Assembly (NCBI GenBank): GCA_019425005.1
Contig: JAHYYK010000028.1
Span: forward strand, 1-31,537
Length of the DNA stretch: 31,537 nt
DNA from: Collinsella sp.
GTDB taxonomy: Bacteria; Actinomycetota; Coriobacteriia; Coriobacteriales; Coriobacteriaceae
Reading direction: 5' to 3'
Part shown: positions 1 to 7,092 of the stretch, in pieces
Layout: every line of letters begins with the position of its first letter
How positions within the stretch are numbered: position 1 is the stretch's first letter
Translations under genes and position numbers: made by a program
The notes under the pieces: generated by a model
Databases searched by the model: none
Seen by the model: only the letters and a program-made list of their open reading frames with translations
Told to the model about the DNA's origin: nothing

Positions 1-3
1 CTA

Positions 4-79
4 TGGTGGGCCGTCAGGGGTTCGAACCCTGGACCTTGGGATTAAAAGTCCCCTGCTCTGCCAGCTGAGCTAACGGCCC
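4..79 (-). tRNA. tRNA-Lys (anticodon UUU)
   Basis: Read on the minus strand, a complete cloverleaf is visible: acceptor GGGCCGT/ACGGCCC, D arm GCTC/GAGC, anticodon loop CTTTTAA with anticodon TTT, T arm CAGGG-TTCGAAC-CCCTG, discriminator A and an encoded CCA at 4-6. It decodes AAA and AAG lysine codons. The outermost anticodon-stem pair is G-A, leaving four good pairs. It lies 28 bp downstream of the aminopeptidase gene but has its own candidate promoter. Confidence 0.97.
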
Positions 80-88
80 GCGGGTGGC

Positions 89-117
89 ATTGTACCACGG
101 TCTGGGACTATTCCCAA
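89..117 (-). promoter_or_regulatory. Candidate promoter of tRNA-Lys
   Basis: On the minus strand TTGGGA (112-117) and TACAAT (89-94) are separated by 17 bp. The -35 box overlaps the last codons of the aminopeptidase gene. The predicted start near 82 would leave only a few leader bases before the tRNA, as also predicted for tRNA-Gly in this window. Confidence 0.55.
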
Positions 118-1388
118 CTCCATTGGCCGTTCTGGAAAATCACAACTTCACGTCCATCAGGCGTAATGCCCGTAATATCGATGTCGTCCGTGCCAATCAT
201 AAAATCGACGTGCGTGCTCGAGACGTTAACGCCATGCTCCAGGAGCTCTTCCTTGGACATGTCATACCCACCCTCGATGCATTCGGGGAAACCGACACCT
301 AGCGCGAGATGGCAGCTAGCGTTCTCGTCATAGAGCGTATCGTAGAACAGAACGCCACTTTCGCGGATCGGCGTATTCTTGGAGATGAGCGCGACCTCGC
401 CCAGACGAGCGGCACCTTCGTCGGTGTCAATGATGCTCGCAAGCGTCGCCTTGCCCACGCGGGCATCGTAGTCCACTACGCGGCCGGCCTCGAACTTAAT
501 CCAAAAATCGTCAACCTTGTTACCGTGATGAATGAGCGGCATAGCCGAATACACGATACCGTCGGCACGCATACGATCAGGCGAGGTGAAGACTTCCTCG
601 GTGGGAATATTGGGGAAGAATGGGTGCCCATCGGGCGTCTCGCCCTTGCCGCCGGCCCACTCGTGACCTTTCGTCATGCCAATCGTCAGATCGGTTCCAT
701 TTGCCGAGGTGTAATGCAGATAGTCGAAACGATTATCGTTCAGGAAACGCAGATTCTTTTCGAATGCGGCGTCATGGAGTTCCCAGTCGCTCTCCGGGTC
801 CTTGCCATCGGCACGAGCGGTGTGCAGAATCGCATTCCATAGTTTATAGATCGCAACCTCATCCGCATCGCCCGAGAACACCTCGCGAGCCCAGGCAACG
901 ACCGGCGCGCCGGCGATGCACCACGGGTTGATGTTGTAGTCCAGCCCACGGCGGAAGACCTTGCACTGCGTATTCCTTGCCTTGGAAGCCGCGGCGGGCT
1001 TGGCGGGGTCAATGCCCTTCAGAGCCGCTGGGTCCGCACCCTCGATAAAGATAAAGCAGGCACCGTCCTGGGCCAGGGAATCCAACTGCAGGCGCTTCCA
1101 CTCGGGCGTCTGCTCAAAATAGCTTTTATCGACATGCTCGTACGTAAGCCTTGTCACGGCGTCATCGGCCCAAATGACTGTCACGTGGCCAGCGCCGGCG
1201 GCATAAGCCTCCGCGACCACCACGCGGGCAAATGGCGCGCACTCGACCGGAGACTGAACGACAACCTCCTGGCCGGGCTTGACGTTTACGCCCTTGCGGA
1301 CAACCAGACGCGCATAGTTTTTAATCTTGGGCTCCAGGGCCTTCATGCCCTCCAGAGCTTCTTCGACCGTCAGGGCAGCTCGAATCAT
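108..1388 (-). CDS. M29-family metal-dependent aminopeptidase
   Basis: This is a cytoplasmic aminopeptidase of the M29 (AmpS/PepS, thermophilic metalloprotease) family, which removes N-terminal residues from peptides using two metal ions. The family's ligand blocks are present in order: NIPTEEVFTSP, LGEVAL, a DENASCHLALG block, and THVDFMIG with His393 and Asp395. The length of 426 residues is normal for the family. I chose the ATG at 1388 because GGAG lies six bases upstream; an in-frame ATG four codons earlier (1400) has no ribosome-binding site. The gene follows the terminator of the purC operon, so it probably has its own promoter in 1389-1414, but I could not define one. A housekeeping role in peptide turnover is inferred; the substrate cannot be predicted. 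Confidence 0.9.
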   Translation of the reverse strand: MIRAALTVEEALEGMKALEPKIKNYARLVVRKGVNVKPGQEVVVQSPVECAPFARVVVAEAYAAGAGHVTVIWADDAVTRLTYEHVDKSYFEQTPEWKRLQLDSLAQDGACFIFIEGADPAALKGIDPAKPAAASKARNTQCKVFRRGLDYNINPWCIAGAPVVAWAREVFSGDADEVAIYKLWNAILHTARADGKDPESDWELHDAAFEKNLRFLNDNRFDYLHYTSANGTDLTIGMTKGHEWAGGKGETPDGHPFFPNIPTEEVFTSPDRMRADGIVYSAMPLIHHGNKVDDFWIKFEAGRVVDYDARVGKATLASIIDTDEGAARLGEVALISKNTPIRESGVLFYDTLYDENASCHLALGVGFPECIEGGYDMSKEELLEHGVNVSSTHVDFMIGTDDIDITGITPDGREVVIFQNGQWSWE

Positions 1389-1414
1389 GTGCCACTCCAT
1401 CTATCTATAGAACA

Positions 1415-1447
1415 GTAAAAAGGCGCGCCGCAAAAACGACGCGCCTT
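1415..1447 (-). terminator. Rho-independent terminator of the purC operon
   Basis: An 8-bp stem (1420-1427 with 1440-1447, AAGGCGCG/CGCGCCTT) is followed on the minus strand by a run of T. It lies 30 bp after the stop of the membrane-protein gene that follows purC. Confidence 0.85.
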
Positions 1448-1477
1448 ATATCTTAGCGATAAGTATGCATGCAAACG

Positions 1478-2053
1478 CTACTTCTTCTTGGAGTCCTTTT
1501 TGTCCTCCTCGGCAGCTGCGCGCTCGATAAGAGCGTTGAGCTTATTCTCGGACATGCCTTCGGCCTGCGCGCGGTACATGTTGCGCAAGGGACGAATACG
1601 AGCGAAGTCATAGATAAAGTCACCCAGGATGATGACATAGGACACAACGATGCCAACCATCTGAACAGGACTGGACACCGTGCCGCCGGGAACGAAGTAG
1701 AACGAAACCCAAATTGCCACGATGAACACCATGCCGATAGCGAGCACGGCCCACCAAATACGGCGGCGCTTGGTGTAGTCCTCATCCTGCTTGAGAAGGA
1801 TATTCGACACCGTGTAGATGCGATCCTCGCGGGCGCGCTGCTTGGCCTTGCGGGCGCGCTTTTCCTCCTTGGAAAGGCCTTCCAGGTTTTCGCCCTTCTC
1901 GAGCTCTTTACGGCGTGCCTTGGATGATGCCGGCACGACGTGAACAGAGCTCGCTGCCTGACGGGCGGGCTTAGCGGATGCGGCGGACTTGCGCGCAACC
2001 CCGGTAACCTCGCGGGATTGCGTGCGCTTGTTCGTGGCGCTGCGGGTACTCAC
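1478..2053 (-). CDS. Basic two-helix membrane protein of unknown function
   Basis: The 191-residue product has a long, highly basic, Lys/Arg/Ala-rich N-terminal region (about 1-95), two predicted membrane helices (about 98-118 and 128-150) and a charged Lys-rich tail. It vaguely resembles actinobacterial DUF3043-type membrane proteins, but I cannot confirm that family. The start is a GTG placed directly after the purC stop (TAA then GTG, no gap), with AAGGAG inside the last purC codons nine bases upstream. It is therefore almost certainly translated in coupling with purC and shares its terminator. Nothing in the protein suggests a role in purine synthesis; the link may be expression only. The basic tails could bind RNA or phospholipid, but that is speculative. 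Confidence 0.8.
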   Translation of the reverse strand: MSTRSATNKRTQSREVTGVARKSAASAKPARQAASSVHVVPASSKARRKELEKGENLEGLSKEEKRARKAKQRAREDRIYTVSNILLKQDEDYTKRRRIWWAVLAIGMVFIVAIWVSFYFVPGGTVSSPVQMVGIVVSYVIILGDFIYDFARIRPLRNMYRAQAEGMSENKLNALIERAAAEEDKKDSKKK

Positions 2054-2941
2054 TTACGCGTTCTCCTTCATGCTTGTGAACTGGGAGCCCGTGATGATTT
2101 GGAAGGCCTCGCGATAGCGCTCGGACGTGCCATCGATGACCTCGGCGGGCAGGTGCGGGGTCTCCCCCGTCATATCCCAGTTGGCCTTGAGCCAATTGCG
2201 GACGAATTGCTTGTCGTAGCTGGGCTGAATCTTGCCCTCCTCGTAGCTGGCGGCAGGCCAGAAACGGCTGGAGTCGGGCGTGAGGCACTCGTCGATCAGC
2301 GTAACCTTACCATCGATGACACCAAACTCGAACTTGGTGTCGGCGATGATGATGCCTCGAGTCGCGGCATACTCGGCAGCGGCCTTGTAAATCTTGAGGG
2401 ACAGGTCGCGAATCTGCGCGGCGATGTCCTCGCCCACGATCTCGCAGCAACGCTCGAACGAAATGTTCTCGTCGTGGTCGCCGATCTCGGCCTTCGTGGA
2501 CGGCGTGAACAGCGGCTCGGGAAGCTTGGAGGCCTCGGTCAGACCCTCGGGCAGCTGAATGCCGCAGACGGTACCGTTCTCGTCATACGTCTTCTTGCCC
2601 GAACCGGTCAGATAGCCGCGGACGATGCACTCGATAGGAATCGTCTGGGCCTTCTTGACCAGCATGGCGCGGCCTGCGAGGTAGTCACGATACTCGGCAA
2701 ACTCCTCGGGGAAATCCGCCGGGTCGATGGAAACGAGGTGGTTGGGAACGATGTCGGCAAACTTATCGAACCAGAATGCCGAGATGCGGTTGAGCACCTC
2801 TCCCTTAAACGGAATCTCGTCGGGAAGAATGAAGTCGAACGCAGAAATGCGGTCGGTGGCGACCATCAGCAGGTTTTCACCGGCATCGTAGATATCACGA
2901 ACCTTGCCACGGGAATCCGGACGACGCTCCATCGTTGTCAC
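2054..2941 (-). CDS. purC: Phosphoribosylaminoimidazole-succinocarboxamide synthase (SAICAR synthase)
   Basis: PurC joins CAIR and aspartate with ATP to make SAICAR, the eighth step of de novo purine synthesis in the cytoplasm. Visible family motifs include RGKVRDIYD near the N terminus, DRISAFDF, an IECIVRGYLTGSG block and LIDECLTPDSSRF. At about 295 residues it is the long form of the family. The GTG at 2941 is eight bases after AAGGAG; the upstream in-frame GTG at 2950 overlaps that ribosome-binding site and is rejected, while the ATG at 2932 remains possible. The gene is followed without a gap by a membrane-protein gene and then a terminator. PurB, which acts on the PurC product, is encoded about 7 kb away in a separate unit. 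Confidence 0.97.
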   Translation of the reverse strand: MTTMERRPDSRGKVRDIYDAGENLLMVATDRISAFDFILPDEIPFKGEVLNRISAFWFDKFADIVPNHLVSIDPADFPEEFAEYRDYLAGRAMLVKKAQTIPIECIVRGYLTGSGKKTYDENGTVCGIQLPEGLTEASKLPEPLFTPSTKAEIGDHDENISFERCCEIVGEDIAAQIRDLSLKIYKAAAEYAATRGIIIADTKFEFGVIDGKVTLIDECLTPDSSRFWPAASYEEGKIQPSYDKQFVRNWLKANWDMTGETPHLPAEVIDGTSERYREAFQIITGSQFTSMKENA

Positions 2942-2973
2942 GTGAGTCACTCCTTACCAAAATACGACAGTAA

Positions 2974-2991
2974 TGCGGGTTCTTTCCCGCA
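2974..2991. other. Short hairpin between kinase gene and purC
   Basis: TGCGGG and CCCGCA form a 6-bp stem with a 6-base loop in the 109-bp gap before purC. No T-run follows on the minus strand, so it is a poor terminator. It could be a leader structure or a weak attenuating element. I saw no purine riboswitch. Confidence 0.35.
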
Positions 2992-3050
2992 CGTTTTCGC
3001 AAACTCGGAGCGGCAGGGACGAAACCCCTCCTTCACCGAATAGCGAAAAG

Positions 3051-4616
3051 CTAGTGCTCCATTGTAGTAGATGCCGCGTCCGCCGTGTGCTCGCGAGGCA
3101 GATGAATCGTAAAAGTCGTACCCTTTCCAAGCTCCGACTCCACGGAAATGTAGCCATGATGGCGCTCGACGATCTGTTTAGTCACGGCGAGACCCACGCC
3201 CAGGCCACCCGCTTCGCGGGCGCGGCTGGCGTCGGCACGCCAAAAACGACCGAAGATGCGCGACAAATCATCCTTGGCGATACCGATGCCCGTATCCGAA
3301 ACCGCGATATCGACATGTTTGCGGTCACTGAGCACCGACACCACGACCCAACCCCCCTCGGGGGTATAGCGCATGGCGTTACTCAAAAGGTTGATGACGC
3401 ATTGCGTGATCATGTCGGGATCTGCCTCGACAACGTCATCGTGGCCCTGCGTCTCATCCGCAAAGCGCAAACGCAGGTCACGGTCGGCAAACAGGCGCTC
3501 CTGGCCATTCACAATCGAACGCACAAACGGCACCATATCCACCGGCTCCAGGTTAAGCGGCGCGGTGCTGTTTTCCATACGCGACAGGTCGAGCATCTGC
3601 TGCACCAGACGGGCCAGACGGCGCGTCTCGGAAGCGACCGTTTCCAGATGCTCGTCGTCGGTGGGATACACACCGTCCTGCATGGCCTCGACCGTTGCAA
3701 GCATTGCCATGAGCGGCGTGCGCAGCTCGTGGGCAACATCAGAAGTCAGGCGCTTCTCGTGCTTCATATCCTTTTCGAGTGAGGTGGCCATCTCGTCGAA
3801 GGTCTCTCCCAGCTGATCGATCTCATCATCGCCGCGCAAGCCCGTACGAGCGGACAGGTCTCCATCGCGGATCTGCTTGGCGGTGCTGGTAATACGATGA
3901 ATCGGCTTGGTGAGCATGCGCGACACGAGTGATCCGATAACGACCGAGATGCAGACGGCCACAACCGCAGCAAGGGCCATGGCGTTAAAGGTCTTTTCTC
4001 TGAATGCTGAGTCTGCCTTGGTGAGCAGGGCATCGGAGCCAATCGCCCACAATTTGACCTGGCCCACGTGCTCGCCGGAGGACGTCACGATCTCGACGTT
4101 GGCAACACTATTGGAATCGGTGGGAGCAGACGAGACCGGGCTGTGCGATGCCTTCTTTCCGCTCGTACCGTCGGTCGTCGCCTGATTTTCGCGCACATCG
4201 GCAGTGGCGCTTGCCGAGGGCCACGAGTCGTCGTAGACGATGACGCCCTTTTTATTGACGACCTGCATGCCAAGATCGTCGGACACCAAGCTCGATGTCG
4301 CGACCGCACGCAACTCCCCCGCGGTCCAATTGCCGTTTTCCTCGTACGACGTCGCAAGCTTTTCGGCAGCGGAATTGGCAATTTCGACAATATTGGAGCG
4401 CGTGTAATCCGTAAAAACCGTGCCCCATACAACGGAGACTACGCCCACCAGCACCAATACTGTCATGAGCGATGTCAGGGCAAAAGCCAGGGCCATACGC
4501 GAGGGATAGCTCATCGTTGGCCGTGAATCGGAACGAGGCGTGTTCCAACTAGCCTTGGAACCCGCCTCGTTCTCCTGCTTATGCTTTTGCCCGATTTCAA
4601 AGCGCGCAGGTGTCAT
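3051..4616 (-). CDS. Membrane sensor histidine kinase
   Basis: This is a 521-residue two-component sensor. It has two membrane helices (about 41-64 and 209-234) bracketing an extracytoplasmic sensor of about 145 residues that includes a Ser/Thr/Ala-rich stretch (about 133-170). A HAMP domain (about 232-284) follows, then HisKA with phosphoacceptor His296 in SDVAHELRTPL, and HATPase_c with N414 (NLLSNAMRYTP), D442-TGIGI, an F box and GGLGVGLA (471-478). All boxes look intact. The ATG at 4616 has AAAGGA eight bases upstream; a second Met at residue 35 lies just before helix 1. It starts 12 bp after the response-regulator stop, so the two form an operon and a cognate pair. The signal is unknown; the layout resembles envelope-stress kinases. 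Confidence 0.93.
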   Translation of the reverse strand: MTPARFEIGQKHKQENEAGSKASWNTPRSDSRPTMSYPSRMALAFALTSLMTVLVLVGVVSVVWGTVFTDYTRSNIVEIANSAAEKLATSYEENGNWTAGELRAVATSSLVSDDLGMQVVNKKGVIVYDDSWPSASATADVRENQATTDGTSGKKASHSPVSSAPTDSNSVANVEIVTSSGEHVGQVKLWAIGSDALLTKADSAFREKTFNAMALAAVVAVCISVVIGSLVSRMLTKPIHRITSTAKQIRDGDLSARTGLRGDDEIDQLGETFDEMATSLEKDMKHEKRLTSDVAHELRTPLMAMLATVEAMQDGVYPTDDEHLETVASETRRLARLVQQMLDLSRMENSTAPLNLEPVDMVPFVRSIVNGQERLFADRDLRLRFADETQGHDDVVEADPDMITQCVINLLSNAMRYTPEGGWVVVSVLSDRKHVDIAVSDTGIGIAKDDLSRIFGRFWRADASRAREAGGLGVGLAVTKQIVERHHGYISVESELGKGTTFTIHLPREHTADAASTTMEH

Positions 4617-4628
4617 ATGTGATTTCCT

Positions 4629-5351
4629 TTATTTCTCGTCCGACTTATCGGTCTTGGTCGGAGCCTCGAAGCGGTAGCCGACACCATGGACGGTGTAGAG
4701 CCACTTGGGCTTCTTGGGGTCGTCGCCCAGCTTGGCGCGAAGGTTCTTCACGTGGCTGTCGATGGTGCGCTCGTAACCCTCAAAGTCGTAGCCGAGCACC
4801 TTCTCGACCAGCTCCATGCGGTTGTAGACGCGGCCGGGGTGGCGGGCAAGCGTGGTGAGCAGCTTGAACTCGGAAGCCGTCAGGTCGACTTCCTTGCCCT
4901 CGACCAAAATCTTGTGTCCCGAGATGTCAATGACCAGATCGCCAAAGTCGAGCACCTCGACGGCCGGCTCATCGGCCTGGTGGGCACGGCGGAACAAGGC
5001 GCGTACGCGCGCGACAAGCTCGCGCGGCGAGAACGGCTTGATCAGGTAGTCGTCGGCACCGAGCTCGAGGCCGATAATACGGTCCTCGATCTCGCCCTTG
5101 GCCGTCAGCATAATGATGGGGACATCCGAGGTGTCGCGAATGGTGCGGCAAACGCGCTCGCCGGGAATCTTAGGGAGCATGAGGTCGAGCACGACCAGGT
5201 CGAACTGATGCTTCTCGAACTCCTCGATAGCGGACTGGCCGTCGCCGACGCCCACAACCCAATAGCCCTCGCGCTCGAGATAGGCAGCGACAGCGTCACG
5301 GATTGCCTTCTCATCCTCGACCAGCAGAATCTTTTTTGCATCTGAAGCCAT
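4629..5351 (-). CDS. OmpR/PhoB-family response regulator
   Basis: The 240-residue protein has a receiver domain with Glu12/Asp13, phosphoacceptor Asp56 (VVLDLMLP), Thr83 and Lys105 (IKPFS), then a C-terminal winged helix whose end (ERTIDSHVKNLRAKLGDD and YTVHGVGYRF) is typical of OmpR/PhoB regulators. It should dimerise on phosphorylation by the kinase encoded next and bind direct repeats near its targets. I chose the ATG at 5351, preceded by AGGGGGG; an in-frame TTG at 5372 would add seven residues and lies upstream of that ribosome-binding site. The target genes cannot be inferred from the window. Confidence 0.95.
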   Translation of the reverse strand: MASDAKKILLVEDEKAIRDAVAAYLEREGYWVVGVGDGQSAIEEFEKHQFDLVVLDLMLPKIPGERVCRTIRDTSDVPIIMLTAKGEIEDRIIGLELGADDYLIKPFSPRELVARVRALFRRAHQADEPAVEVLDFGDLVIDISGHKILVEGKEVDLTASEFKLLTTLARHPGRVYNRMELVEKVLGYDFEGYERTIDSHVKNLRAKLGDDPKKPKWLYTVHGVGYRFEAPTKTDKSDEK

Positions 5352-5407
5352 AACACGGCCCCCCTGTCTCAATTAGCTAAGAACAAGCTCATTTTAACGC
5401 ACCTGAG

Positions 5408-5444
5408 CCCACCGGGTATCGCATGGGTGCGATAGCTCGGCGGG
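5408..5444. repeat. Long imperfect inverted repeat
   Basis: CCCACCG (5408-5414) pairs with CGGCGGG (5438-5444) with one mismatch, enclosing a perfect TATCGCA/TGCGATA stem (5417-5423 with 5428-5434). It lies in the 153-bp gap between the lipoprotein gene and the response regulator, both on the minus strand. It may end transcription of the upstream operon, although no T-run follows directly, or act as an operator for the two-component genes. Confidence 0.5.
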
Positions 5445-5504
5445 CGGTACTCATAGTCACAACGCGCTTATTCCCCTGTCGACGCCTTTTTAACCCCTCG
5501 GAGA

Positions 5505-6716
5505 CTAAAGAGAGAACAAGCGAGCGGTAACCGTCTCGGGAATTCCCTGGCTGTTGCGCACCGTTGCGTACGTTAAGAACGAGTTCGATTTACCCGCCGT
5601 AGCAGGATAATCGCCATACTCCAGGGCTCGGTCGGGCGACAGGAGCGAGCCGTAGGTCTTAGCCGAAGTGTCAATCAAAAAATGCGACGCCTGGACTTTA
5701 ACCAGGTATTTATTTTTCCTTCCCGCAGCGCACGCGAGCGGCTCACGCGAAAGGAAGAGGTACGGCCCGCCCTCGTTACCGATATAGGTGCCCATATTGC
5801 CCAGGCTACCCACACCGTTATACGTCGCCTCAATGGAGAACACGAAGGTGTCGCCCATATACACGGCCTCGAAAGGCGAAACCGACGAAGGAAGCACCAG
5901 CTGAGCTCGCTTCGTGTTGTTGCCGTCAGTCAGGTCGATCGCCGTCATACCGTAATAGACGCCCTCATCATTGTGCACGCGGGGCGAGATGGTCAGGATG
6001 CCGTCGCTCACACGCGGGGCGGATGCGAAGCGGCCCGTCGATTTCCAAATAGTCTCAGGCTTGGACTCGCTGGGCGACTGACGGTAGCAGTACGAATCGT
6101 TACTCGTCTTGCTGCCGCCGGACGAGGGCATCTTATACCAGATGACCGACGACCCATACGCTGTGAAGAGCGGCGGATCGTAGTTTTCGCCACCGCGGTC
6201 GAGCTCGACAGCGTTGCCGGTAAGGGAGGAGCCTGCAAGGTTTTGCGCATAGAGTTTCCAAGACGCATTGGCAAAGTTCATCTCGACCCACGCGAACACG
6301 CCATCACCCGCGCGAACGTCGTAAAACGCATAACCGGTTCCCTCAACGGGATCCTCGATAAGTGTGGTAAGCGAGCCATCGCCCAGGTTGAGCACACCAA
6401 GCGTATTGGCATGCAGGGCAGAAGCAGGCGCCATCATCGCGGCAGCATAGTCGCCATCGCAGTAGTACAGCAGCGTGCCCAGCGGCAGCGTCCACGAGGC
6501 CGCGGGCTCAAGATCGATATCGACAGCTTCGTACTCATCAGTGATCGAGACAATCTTCGAATCGTCCTTGATAACCTGTGGCTCGCCAGCGGCGTCATCG
6601 CTGGTACCCGTTTTCTTTGAGCATCCGGCAAGCACCGTGGCAGCGCCCGCGGCAGCCCCTCCGAGCACAAAGCCGCGGCGCGATATTCCGTTCTTGATCT
6701 GGTCGGCGATACTCAT
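5505..6716 (-). CDS. Tat-type lipoprotein, probably a beta-propeller-like surface protein
   Basis: The 403-residue product begins with a twin-arginine signal (SRRGFVLGG, Arg13-Arg14), a short Ala/Gly hydrophobic stretch and a lipobox LAGC with Cys32. It should therefore be exported folded and anchored to the outer face of the membrane by lipid. The mature part is rich in short beta-strand-like segments with Gly, Asp, Ser and Trp (for example GTLLYYCDGDYAAAM, KLYAQNLAG), as in proteins with repeated blades, but I could not assign a family. The ATG at 6716 overlaps the TAA of the preceding TSCPD gene by one base (TAATG), so translation is likely coupled; an upstream in-frame extension lies inside that gene and is rejected. 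Function unknown. Confidence 0.85.
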   Translation of the reverse strand: MSIADQIKNGISRRGFVLGGAAAGAATVLAGCSKKTGTSDDAAGEPQVIKDDSKIVSITDEYEAVDIDLEPAASWTLPLGTLLYYCDGDYAAAMMAPASALHANTLGVLNLGDGSLTTLIEDPVEGTGYAFYDVRAGDGVFAWVEMNFANASWKLYAQNLAGSSLTGNAVELDRGGENYDPPLFTAYGSSVIWYKMPSSGGSKTSNDSYCYRQSPSESKPETIWKSTGRFASAPRVSDGILTISPRVHNDEGVYYGMTAIDLTDGNNTKRAQLVLPSSVSPFEAVYMGDTFVFSIEATYNGVGSLGNMGTYIGNEGGPYLFLSREPLACAAGRKNKYLVKVQASHFLIDTSAKTYGSLLSPDRALEYGDYPATAGKSNSFLTYATVRNSQGIPETVTARLFSL

Positions 6717-6979
6717 TAGGCGATCTCGGCGCGAGCGGCCTCGATAGCGCGCGTGAGCTGATCGGCGCAAGAAGTCTTCTTCATACCGCAGGTGTTACCA
6801 GCGAGAACCTCGATGACGCGATCGGCAGGAGCGCCCTCGACCAGCTTAGAGATAGCCTTGAGATTGCCGTTGCAGCCACCGGTAAACTCGACGCCCACCA
6901 CCTTGTTGCCGTCATCAGAAAGATCAAGGTGGATATTGCGAGCGCATACGCCCTGAGGCTTGTAATCAAAACTAATCAT
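6716..6979 (-). CDS. TSCPD-domain protein (TIGR03905-like)
   Basis: This is a small cytoplasmic protein of 87 residues with four regularly placed cysteines (Cys12, Cys36, Cys64, Cys71) in the contexts GVCARNI, GGCNGN, NTCGMKKTSC. The pattern matches the TSCPD domain found alone or at the C terminus of some ribonucleotide reductases, where it is thought to bind metal. AGAGGGG upstream of the ATG at 6979 supports the start. Its stop overlaps the start of a Tat lipoprotein gene, forming a two-gene unit. The free-standing family has no proven function; a metal-binding role is inferred from the cysteines. Confidence 0.88.
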   Translation of the reverse strand: MISFDYKPQGVCARNIHLDLSDDGNKVVGVEFTGGCNGNLKAISKLVEGAPADRVIEVLAGNTCGMKKTSCADQLTRAIEAARAEIA

Positions 6980-7092
6980 TGCGTTCCCCTCTCGTAAAGC
7001 AATTTCAGACGTCTATTATCCCCGTCCGAACCGATAAAGTATCGCGGGCACCGATTCAACATTCCCCAATGCGCAAACCGGCGGCAGCAATA

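Noticed and set aside
2974..2991. Hairpin before purC as a terminator of the kinase gene
   Set aside because: The stem is only six pairs and no T-run follows; it is listed only as a structure.
1940..3043. A plus-strand open frame opposite purC
   Set aside because: It is antisense to an unmistakable purC and lacks any supported start.
6980..7092. A terminator after the diguanylate cyclase
   Set aside because: Only a 5-6 bp stem (CGATA/TATCG near 7032-7045) is visible and it lacks a T-run.
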